Shown here: positions 58,280 through 64,000 of the stretch, one piece after another
Position numbering within the stretch: the first letter of the stretch is position 1
Layout: each line of letters opens with the position of its first letter
Source: Thermoleophilaceae bacterium
GTDB taxonomy: Bacteria > Actinomycetota > Thermoleophilia > Solirubrobacterales > Thermoleophilaceae
Length of the DNA stretch: 64,000 nt
NCBI GenBank assembly: GCA_040901445.1
Contig: JBBDYQ010000007.1
Span: 62,001-126,000 of the forward strand
Direction: 5' to 3'
Notes under the pieces: generated by a model
What the model was told of the DNA's origin: nothing
What the model saw: the letters and a program-made list of their open reading frames with translations, nothing else
The model's database searches: none
Position numbers and translations under genes: made by a program

Positions 58280-58306
58280 AGAGGGGCCGCCATGCGCGGC
58301 CCCTCT
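58280..58306 (+). terminator. Hairpin terminator after the secreted protein gene
   Basis: An 11-bp stem, AGAGGGGCCGC paired with GCGGCCCCTCT around loop CATGC, followed by T. It lies 24 bp after the stop at 58256 and just before the 45-bp palindromic repeat, so the two hairpins stand in tandem. Confidence 0.8.
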
Positions 58307-58307
58307 T

Positions 58308-58352
58308 ACTGTGCGGACTTGACCACCCATACGGTGGTCAACTCCGCACGGT
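58308..58352. repeat. 45-bp palindromic repeat, copy 2
   Basis: A near-perfect palindrome with 17-base inner arms (GTGCGGACTTGACCACC and its complement with one mismatch) around loop CATAC, eight bases from the miaA stop. It is the inverted counterpart of the element at 25242-25286 (41 of 45 identical). Both copies lie between converging genes, next to the end of a minus-strand gene. Confidence 0.85.
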
Positions 58353-58359
58353 CGATGGG

Positions 58360-59259
58360 TCAGGACGGTCGGGCGAGGATCTCGGCTGCGGCGTCGGCCG
58401 CATCATGGCCGGTCACGTCCAGCGTCACGGCGTTCGGCAGCTTGCGCATCCAGGTGAGCTGGCGGCGCGCGTACTGGCGCGTGCGGCGCTTCATCCCCTC
58501 CACGTCGCCGGCGAGCAGCTCCTCGAAGCCCAGCGCCTTGCGCGCGGTGTGCGATGCACCCGCCGCGTCTGCCGCCCGCACCTCCTCCACCGCGCCTGCC
58601 GCCACCATGGCGTCCACGCGGGCGTCGATGCGCGCGTAGAGCGCCTCGCGCGCCGTTGTGAGCCCGGCGAGCAGCGTGGGCACCCGGACGTCGGCGGTCC
58701 ACAGCTGGGACTCGGCGGGATGCGGCTCCAGCTCCCCAAGCTCGTGCAGCTCCAGCGCCCGCACGATCCGGCTGCGATCGCCGGGGCCGATGCGCTCCGC
58801 CGCCCAGGGCGCGCGCTCGGTCAGCTGTGCGTGCAGCGCCTCCGGCCCGCGTTCCGCCATCGCCGCCTGCAACCGCTCGCGGAGCTCCGGCGGCGGCTTG
58901 GGTCGCAGGTCGAGCTCCGTCAGGGCCGCTCGCAGATACAGCCCGGTGCCGCCCACCACGATCGGCCGCCGCCCGGCCGCCAGGGCGGAGTCGACCTCCG
59001 CGTGCGCCAGGGGCATGAACTCGCCCACCGAGAACGTCTCGGTGATGGGCACGAAGCCCACCAACCGGTGCTCGAGCAGCGACTGCTCGGCCACCGTGGC
59101 GGCGCCCGTGAGCACCGGCATCCCCTCGTACACCTGCAGCGCGTCGGCGGAGATCGCCACCGCGTCCTCGCCGTGCTCGCGCAGGGCGCCCGCCAGGGCC
59201 AGGGCCACGCCTGTCTTGCCGACCCCGGTGGGGCCGAACAGCGCGAGGACCTGCGTCAA
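58360..59259 (-). CDS. miaA: tRNA dimethylallyltransferase
   Basis: A 299-aa enzyme adding a dimethylallyl group to A37 of tRNAs reading U-starting codons. The P-loop is LFGPTGVGKTGVA, the DMAPP-region motif is ISADALQVYEGMPVLTGAA, VVGGTGLYLRAAL follows, and the tRNA-binding RTRQYARRQLTWMRKLP helix is near the C-terminus. The only start in place is TTG at 59259, overlapping the miaB stop (TTGA), since no ATG or GTG lies between it and the P-loop. It shares an operon with miaB, which methylthiolates its product. Confidence 0.94.
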   Translation of the reverse strand: MTQVLALFGPTGVGKTGVALALAGALREHGEDAVAISADALQVYEGMPVLTGAATVAEQSLLEHRLVGFVPITETFSVGEFMPLAHAEVDSALAAGRRPIVVGGTGLYLRAALTELDLRPKPPPELRERLQAAMAERGPEALHAQLTERAPWAAERIGPGDRSRIVRALELHELGELEPHPAESQLWTADVRVPTLLAGLTTAREALYARIDARVDAMVAAGAVEEVRAADAAGASHTARKALGFEELLAGDVEGMKRRTRQYARRQLTWMRKLPNAVTLDVTGHDAADAAAEILARPS

Positions 59260-60578
59260 GCGACGCGGGCGAGGAGCTGCTCCTCGCCGGCGAGCGTCGT
59301 GCTCGTGGCGGCGGTGATCTCCACCTGGGTCAGCTCACCCGGCGCGGCCAGGCCGGTGAAGTTGACCGTCTTGTTGTGACGGGTGCGCCCGCGCAGCCTG
59401 GACGGGTCCGTGCGCGACGGGCCCTCCACGAGCACCTCCATCGTGCGTCCCACGAAACGCCGGGCGCGCTCGGTGGCGCGGCGCTGCACGAGCTCGACCA
59501 GCCGCGCCATGCGCTCGCGCTTGACCCGGTGTGGCAGCTGCCCGTCCAGGTCCACGGCGGTCGTGCCGCGGCGCGGGGAGAAGATGAACGTGAACGCCGA
59601 GTCGTAGCCCACCTCGTCCACCACCTCGAGCGTCTCCTCGAACTCGGCCTCGGTCTCGGTCGGGAAGCCCACGATGATGTCGGTGGTGAGCGCGCAGTCG
59701 GGCACGTGCTCGCGGATGAGCGCCACGCGGTCGAGATACCGATCGCGGTCGTAGGTGCGGCGCATGGCCTTGAGGATGCGGCTGGAGCCGGCTTGCAGCG
59801 GCAGGTGGATGTGCTCGCACAGACCGGGGAGCTCGGCATGCGCCCGGACCACGTCCTCCTTCATGTCCTTGGGGTGCGGGCTGGTGTAGCGGATGCGCTC
59901 GACGCCCTCGACGGCGTCCACCATCGCGAGCAGCTCCGCGAAGCTCGTCTTGGCGCCGGTGGGCAGGTCGCGCCCGTAGGAGTTCACGTTCTGGCCGAGC
60001 AGCGTGACCTCGCGCACGCCGTCGGCGGCCAGGCGCTCCACCTCGGCCACGAGCTCGGCCGCCGGGCGGCTGACCTCCCGCCCGCGCGTGGAGGGCACGA
60101 TGCAGTACGAGCACACGCAGTTGCAGCCCACCGAGATCTGCACCCAGGCCTGGAACTCGCGCTCGCGCCTGGTGGGCAGGTGCCCGGTGAAGCCCTCGAA
60201 CTCGAAGTAGCCCTGGGCCGTGAGGCTGTCGCTGGTGAGGAACTCGGCCAGCTTGGGGAACTGGCCCGGGCCGAACGCCACGTCCACGAACGGAAAGCGC
60301 TCGAACACCTCGTCCTTGAGCGACTGCGACCAGCAGCCGCCGATGCCAACCACCCGCTCGGGATTCTCGGACTTCAGGCGCTTGGCCTCGCCCAGATGCC
60401 CAACAAGCCGGTTGTCCGCCGACTCGCGGATCGAGCAGGTGTTGAAGAGGATGAGGTCCGCGGCGTCGCGGGCGGCCGCCTCCGCGTAGCCGAGCGACTC
60501 GAGCATGCCCTTCATGCGCTCGGAGTCGTGCTCGTTCATCTGGCACCCGAACGTGGTCAGGTGATACGTCTTGCCCAC
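59256..60578 (-). CDS. miaB: tRNA-2-methylthio-N6-dimethylallyladenosine synthase
   Basis: A 440-aa radical SAM methylthiotransferase. The first cluster cysteines are in FGCQMNEHDSE, FNTCSIRESA and GIGGCWSQ. The radical SAM C-x3-C-x2-C is in VGCNCVCSYCIVPSTRG. The TSPHPKDM and LPLQAGSSRILKAMRR elements are conserved, and a TRAM domain occupies about 372-440. GTG 60578 immediately precedes the family N-terminus GKTYHLTTFGC. Part of the rny-GHMP kinase-miaB-miaA unit. Confidence 0.95.
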   Translation of the reverse strand: MGKTYHLTTFGCQMNEHDSERMKGMLESLGYAEAAARDAADLILFNTCSIRESADNRLVGHLGEAKRLKSENPERVVGIGGCWSQSLKDEVFERFPFVDVAFGPGQFPKLAEFLTSDSLTAQGYFEFEGFTGHLPTRREREFQAWVQISVGCNCVCSYCIVPSTRGREVSRPAAELVAEVERLAADGVREVTLLGQNVNSYGRDLPTGAKTSFAELLAMVDAVEGVERIRYTSPHPKDMKEDVVRAHAELPGLCEHIHLPLQAGSSRILKAMRRTYDRDRYLDRVALIREHVPDCALTTDIIVGFPTETEAEFEETLEVVDEVGYDSAFTFIFSPRRGTTAVDLDGQLPHRVKRERMARLVELVQRRATERARRFVGRTMEVLVEGPSRTDPSRLRGRTRHNKTVNFTGLAAPGELTQVEITAATSTTLAGEEQLLARVA

Positions 60579-60594
60579 AGCCGCGAGGATAGCC

Positions 60595-61563
60595 CTACGC
60601 CTCGGCGCGGCAGCCATGCGGGTCGATGGCGAAGGGCAGCTCGGGAGCGTCCATCGCCCTGCGGACGGCATCGGCATCCTCGGCGTAGGCGAGCAGGAAG
60701 CCGCCCCCGCCGGCGCCCATCAGCATCACGGCCCGCGCCCCGGCGTCCAGGGCCCGCCGGCGCAGCGCGTCGATACCCGCCGTGACCGCCGCCGGCGAGC
60801 GGGCCCGCTTGTTCTCCCACTGGGCGTTCATGAGGTCGGCGCAGCGCGCCATGTCGCCGGCCTCCAGCGCCGACCGCGTCTCGAGAGCCAGCTCCTTCGT
60901 GCGGTGCACGGTGCGCTCCACCCCCGGATCGCCGCTGACCTGCTGCGCGAACAGCCCGGACGCCGAGCGCGTCTGGCCCGTGTAGAAGAGCAGGAAGCGG
61001 TCGCGCAGCTCGGCGAGCACCGCGTCGGGGAGGGCAAGGGGCTCCACCGTGACGGTGTCGTCGGGGTTGAAGCTGTAGGCGCAGATGCCGCCGTGGGCCG
61101 CCACGTACTGGTCCTGCTTGCCGATCGTGTTGCCGAGGATCTCGATCTCGAGCGCGCACGCGCGCTCGGCGAGCTCCGCGGGCGGCGTGACGGCGCGGCC
61201 GCCCGCCAGGTCGAGCGCCCGGAGCAGGCACACGGTGTAGGCGCCCGAGGACCCCAGGCCCGTGCCGGCCGGCACGTCGGCCACCGAGGCGATCTCCAGC
61301 GGCCGGCCGTTCCAGTGGTGCTGGAGCGCCGCGCGCAGGATCGGGTGCTCCACCTCGGCGGGGTCGTCCACCTCCTCCCAGGCGTTGTGCTTCAGCCGGA
61401 AGCGCTCCTGGAACGCCGCCGTGGTGAGCATGCAGACGTAGCGGTCGATGGCCGCCGAGACCACGAAGCCACCGTGCTCGCGGTAGTAGGAGGGGAGGTC
61501 GCTGCCGCCCCCGCCGAAGGAGACGCGCAGCGGCGCCCGGGTGACGATGACACGGTCGCTCAC
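60595..61563 (-). CDS. GHMP-family sugar kinase
   Basis: A 322-aa small-molecule kinase. The N-terminal TRAPLRVSFGGGGSDLPSYY is typical of D-glycero-D-manno-heptose 7-phosphate kinase-like enzymes. The ATP loop is PAGTGLGSSGAYTVCLL, EILGNTIGKQDQYVAAHGG contains the active-site acid, and the third motif is LMGAGGGGFLLAY. Heptose-phosphate, fucose or another sugar 1- or 7-phosphate kinase are the likely functions; the other heptose genes are not in view. GTG start, 13 bp after rny. Confidence 0.88.
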   Translation of the reverse strand: MSDRVIVTRAPLRVSFGGGGSDLPSYYREHGGFVVSAAIDRYVCMLTTAAFQERFRLKHNAWEEVDDPAEVEHPILRAALQHHWNGRPLEIASVADVPAGTGLGSSGAYTVCLLRALDLAGGRAVTPPAELAERACALEIEILGNTIGKQDQYVAAHGGICAYSFNPDDTVTVEPLALPDAVLAELRDRFLLFYTGQTRSASGLFAQQVSGDPGVERTVHRTKELALETRSALEAGDMARCADLMNAQWENKRARSPAAVTAGIDALRRRALDAGARAVMLMGAGGGGFLLAYAEDADAVRRAMDAPELPFAIDPHGCRAEA

Positions 61564-61576
61564 GGCGCCGGGCAGG

Positions 61577-62974
61577 CTACCGGGCGTAGTCGCTCGCCCG
61601 GCTCTCCCGGATGACCGTGACCTTGACCTGGCCCGGGTACTCGAGCTCCTTCTCCACGTCGCGCGCGATCCGGTGGGAGAGCAGCGTGGCGCCGTCGTCG
61701 TCGATGTCCTCCGGCCGCACGATCACGCGCACCTCACGGCCCGCGTGTATCGCGTAGACCTTCTCCACCCCGGGATGGCGCATGCCGATCTCCTCCAGCT
61801 CACGCAGGCGTGTGACGTACTTCTCCAGGGACTCGCCCCGCGCACCGGGCCGTGCTCCCGAGAGCGCGTCCGCCACCTGCACCACCACCGCCTCGACCGT
61901 CTGGAGCTCCACCTCGTTGTGGTGCGCCTCCATGGCGTGGGCCACGGCCTCCGGCTCCTTGTAGCGGCGAGCCAGCTTCCCGCCCACCAGCGCGTGAGGG
62001 CCCTCCGTCTCGTGCGAGACCGCCTTGCCGATGTCGTGCAGCAGCGCCGCCCGCCGGGCCGTCTTCACGCTCGCGCCCAGCTCGGCCGCGATCATGGCCG
62101 CGAGGTGCGCGCACTCCACGGAGTGGGCCAGCACGTTCTGGCCGTAGCTGGTGCGGTAGCGCAGCCGGCCCAGGAGCTTGGTGAGCTCGGGATGGAGCGC
62201 CCCCACGTTGGCCTCAAAACAGGCCTGCCCACCGACCTCGGCGATGTGGTTGTCGATCTCGGACTTCGCCTGGAAGTAGCACTCCTCGATGCGGGCCGGG
62301 TGGATGCGCCCGTCCTGGAGGAGCTTGTCGAGGGTGAGGCGGGCGATCTCGCGGCGGACGCCGTCGAACCCGCTCAGGACCACCGCCGAGGGTGTGTCGT
62401 CGATGATGAAGTCGATCCCGGTCAGGGTCTCGAGCGAGCGGATGTTGCGGCCCTCCCGCCCGATGATGCGGCCCTTCAGGTCGTCCGAGCGGAGCTCGAC
62501 GACCGACACGGTGGTCTCGGCGGCGTGACCGCTCGCGATGCGCTGCATGACGGTCGTGAGGATGCTGCGCGCGCGCCGCTCGGCGTCGTGGCGGGCCTTC
62601 TCCTCCTCCTGGCGGATGAGCCGGGCCCGATCGTGGCGCAGGTCGTCCTCGAGCTCGCGCAGCAGGATCTGCTTGGCCTGGCCGGCGCTGAGCCCGGCGA
62701 TGCGCTCGAGCTCTCGCAGCTGGCGGGCGTGCCCCACCTCGAGCTCCTCGGCCCGCTGCCCGAGGTGCTGCTCCCGTCGCTCGAGATCGCCGGCACGGGC
62801 GGCCAGGGACTCCTCCTGGCGCAGCACCCGCTCCTCGAGCCGGGCGATCTCGCCGCGGCGCTCCTCCAGCCCGCCGTGGCCCGCGGCCGGCGCCCCGCCG
62901 CGACCGCGGACTCCCACGACGACGATCGCCGCGGCGACCGCCGCCGCCACCAACGCCGCCAGCACGATCTCCAT
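61577..62974 (-). CDS. rny: Ribonuclease Y
   Basis: A 465-aa membrane-anchored endoribonuclease that starts mRNA decay. One N-terminal helix (about 3-22) is followed by a long charged coiled coil (about 36-150), a KH domain with LKGRIIGREGRNIRSLE and a GIDFIIDDTP strand, and an HD domain with LAHSVECAHLAA, the metal pair in ALLHDIGKAVSHE and AHHNEVE. The N-terminal coiled coil is somewhat shorter than in Bacillus. ATG 62974 follows GGAGAGGAAAGACG. First gene of the rny-GHMP-miaB-miaA operon, with a long untranslated leader. Confidence 0.95.
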   Translation of the reverse strand: MEIVLAALVAAAVAAAIVVVGVRGRGGAPAAGHGGLEERRGEIARLEERVLRQEESLAARAGDLERREQHLGQRAEELEVGHARQLRELERIAGLSAGQAKQILLRELEDDLRHDRARLIRQEEEKARHDAERRARSILTTVMQRIASGHAAETTVSVVELRSDDLKGRIIGREGRNIRSLETLTGIDFIIDDTPSAVVLSGFDGVRREIARLTLDKLLQDGRIHPARIEECYFQAKSEIDNHIAEVGGQACFEANVGALHPELTKLLGRLRYRTSYGQNVLAHSVECAHLAAMIAAELGASVKTARRAALLHDIGKAVSHETEGPHALVGGKLARRYKEPEAVAHAMEAHHNEVELQTVEAVVVQVADALSGARPGARGESLEKYVTRLRELEEIGMRHPGVEKVYAIHAGREVRVIVRPEDIDDDGATLLSHRIARDVEKELEYPGQVKVTVIRESRASDYAR

Positions 62975-63363
62975 CGTCTTTCCTCTCCCCGCTCCGGCGC
63001 CGCTGCGCCGGGCGTTCGCTCGCTTGTCGAGCGGCGGGCTTCCTACCCGCGAGATCCGGAATGCCTCAGCTGTTGAGGCCGCCGGCCGCTACCACGCAGC
63101 GGCGCGACTGCGCTCGGGCGCTATGGACGCCTGTGTCTGCTCCTCTCGCGGCCGTCCATGGATCGTTGGGTGACGTGTTCGGATCCTCGTCATCGCCGGC
63201 TCGCGGCCGGCGCCTGGTTCATGTTCCTGGTGGCAATTCTCGGTCTCGCGGGCGCTCGCTGCCGCCGTGCCGACAGGGTAGCGCTGGGTGGGCGGGGGGT
63301 GCAAGGGTGCGGGCCGAGCGGTGGTTCTGCCGTCACGCCTTTCGGTAGACGTGAACGACTCTC
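62975..63363 (-). promoter_or_regulatory. Intergenic region and putative long leader of rny
   Basis: About 390 bp without a recognisable gene. On the minus strand a possible promoter is TTGCAC (63304-63299), 18 bases, TACCCT (63280-63275), which would give a leader of roughly 295 nt before rny. The leader contains a GCCTCA-GCTGT-TGAGGC hairpin at 63063-63079 and the CGGGTAGGAAGCCCG stem-loop near 63030. Autoregulation of RNase genes through their leaders is known elsewhere; here it is only a possibility. Confidence 0.35.
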
Positions 63364-63519
63364 CCCGCTGGGAATCTTGTCGGCCGACCGCCTAATCTCC
63401 GCGAAGTCCCGGATCACCCCCTGCGGCTCGTCATCCGGAGCCGCCCAGTCGAACTTCCCCGCTGCGTCCTCGACATACCCGTCAAGCGACGTGATCGCCG
63501 AATAGATCAGCCTGGCCAT
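63364..63519 (-). pseudogene. Remnant of a dihydrofolate reductase-like (RibD C-terminal type) gene
   Basis: From ATG 63519 the sequence reads MARLIYSAITSLDGYVEDAA then GKFDWAAPDDE, the N-terminus of the small DHFR/RibD-C family common in actinobacteria. It jumps straight to VIRDFAEIRRSADKIP, which in intact members comes about 45 residues later, and then becomes unrelated sequence. So it shows an internal deletion and loss of the C-terminal half. Confidence 0.7.
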
Positions 63520-63534
63520 ATCGATTCCATAGGA

Positions 63535-63720
63535 TCAGCCGCGGAACGAGAGACCGCGCTCATCAAGCGCGGCGCGCAGGGTCGCCACCCCCGTCGGCCC
63601 ATGCCATGCAGTTTCTTGAGCTCGGATTCGGAGACCTCGGCCAGCTGCGTCACGCTCCTGGAGCCCCCGGCTCGACGGATCAAAAGAGATCGCCTGGCAA
63701 TGCGGTTCCGCGGAACCCTC
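63535..63720 (-). pseudogene. Remnant of a small helix-hairpin-helix protein gene
   Basis: On the minus strand, SVTQLAEVSESELKKLHGMG is followed, after a one-base shift, by TGVATLRAALDERGLSFRG and a stop at 63535. Together they make the C-terminal helix-hairpin-helix domain of a small DNA-binding-type protein family (LHGMGPTGV pattern). Upstream sequence (RNRIARRSLL) still partly resembles it but no start is clear. One base is missing in a GGGCCGACGGGG run. Confidence 0.6.
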
Positions 63721-63814
63721 TGGCTACCCGAAAGGGGTAGGCGAGGAAGCCACGAGCTCGAGCGGACGAAGAAGTTTCGCGACGTGGCCCGGACGGGGCA
63801 AGCCGCGATCGTAA

Positions 63815-64000
63815 TCACACGCGCACCCGTCGGGCATGCAGTTCCGCGTAGACCGGGCGGCACGACTCGGCGACGGCGAGGTCGTGGTCGGAGAGGCCCG
63901 TCTGCCGCGGGCGCCGGGGCTCGAATCCCATGGAGGACCAGACGGCGGCGTACCAGTGCGGCGCCCAGACACCGTCGGACGCCCGCGGGCCCGGCGGCCA
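63815..64000 (-). CDS. C-terminal end of a sulfotransferase-like protein (cut by window edge)
   Basis: An open frame of 61 codons enters from the window edge and ends at TGA 63815. It reads ASDGVWAPHWYAAVWSSMGF, then an Arg/Pro-rich linker, and finishes VAESCRPVYAELHARRVRV. The DGVWAPHWY...VW.S.GF pattern and the CRP.Y..L...R ending match the C-terminus of actinobacterial sulfotransferase/HAD-type family proteins that transfer sulfate to small molecules. Most of the gene lies beyond 64000. A CTACCC-GAAAG-GGGTAG hairpin at 63723-63739 may terminate it. Confidence 0.55.
   Translation of the reverse strand, partial: WPPGPRASDGVWAPHWYAAVWSSMGFEPRRPRQTGLSDHDLAVAESCRPVYAELHARRVRV

Noticed and set aside
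63704-63717. GGTTCCGCGGAACC palindrome as an operator
   Set aside because: It lies inside the decayed helix-hairpin-helix fragment with no gene start to regulate nearby.

Overview
This is a very GC-rich, densely packed stretch of an actinobacterial chromosome. The gene content (six-gene MCE cluster, WS/DGAT acyltransferase, MurT/GatD lipid II amidation pair, DapL-type lysine/DAP pathway, ribonuclease Y, actinobacterial c-di-AMP riboswitch) suggests a Gram-positive high-GC actinobacterium, most likely a Thermoleophilia/Solirubrobacterales-type soil lineage. The class assignment is an inference from gene content, not from a marker gene. No rRNA, tRNA, CRISPR array, prophage or insertion sequence was recognised. 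Most genes sit in tight operons with 1-4 base stop/start overlaps (ATGA, GTGA, TGATG).

Layout. 1-3.3 kb (minus): WS/DGAT, YbaK deacylase, a small membrane protein, PII protein and the 5' part of an ammonium transporter. 3.3-12 kb: amidohydrolase; a 239-bp regulatory region (CRP-like site, LexA-like box, c-di-AMP riboswitch) before a secreted RlpA-like wall protein; class III-like alcohol dehydrogenase; DinB; two SDRs; a secreted glycerophosphodiesterase; a lipocalin-like protein; a DUF4234 membrane protein; a tiny CxxCxxCxxC peptide. 12-18.8 kb (minus): a complete branched-chain-amino-acid-type ABC transporter (LivFGHMK) with a fatty-acyl-CoA ligase embedded. 18.9-24.5 kb: Wzm/Wzt polysaccharide exporter divergent from a 1066-residue protein with three glycosyltransferase-2-like segments, then a SemiSWEET-like protein. 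24.7-27.4 kb: a frameshifted secreted-protein gene, a disulfide oxidoreductase and two small genes. 27.4-37.8 kb (minus): an MFS transporter followed by six MCE proteins, with no YrbE permease. 37.8-43.6 kb: acyl-CoA dehydrogenase, GlpD, CnoX-like thioredoxin, cyclophilin lipoprotein, HAD phosphatase. 43.8-48.9 kb: a degenerate tyrosine-phosphatase-like gene divergent from a wall/lipid operon (class II amidotransferase, diacylglycerol kinase, MurT, methyltransferase, GatD). 48.9-51 kb: a secreted RTX-repeat plus TIM-barrel glycosidase-like protein. 51-55.6 kb: two paralogous epimerases (one frameshifted) around dut and hflX, then a DUF429 protein. 55.6-57.5 kb: DapL and an unusual DapF. 57.7-63 kb: a secreted Cys-rich protein and an rny/GHMP kinase/miaB/miaA operon. 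63.3-64 kb: decayed gene fragments and the C-terminus of a sulfotransferase.

Common themes are cell-envelope construction (MurT/GatD, DapL/DapF, RlpA-like, Wzm/Wzt plus glycosyltransferase, MCE) and lipid turnover (WS/DGAT, acyl-CoA ligase and dehydrogenase, GlpD, glycerophosphodiesterase). Points most worth checking: DapF with both catalytic cysteines replaced by serine, the LexA-like box next to a c-di-AMP riboswitch, the MCE cluster led by an MFS gene, a methyltransferase between murT and gatD, the 45-bp palindrome present twice, and several single-base frameshifts that may be real decay or sequence errors.
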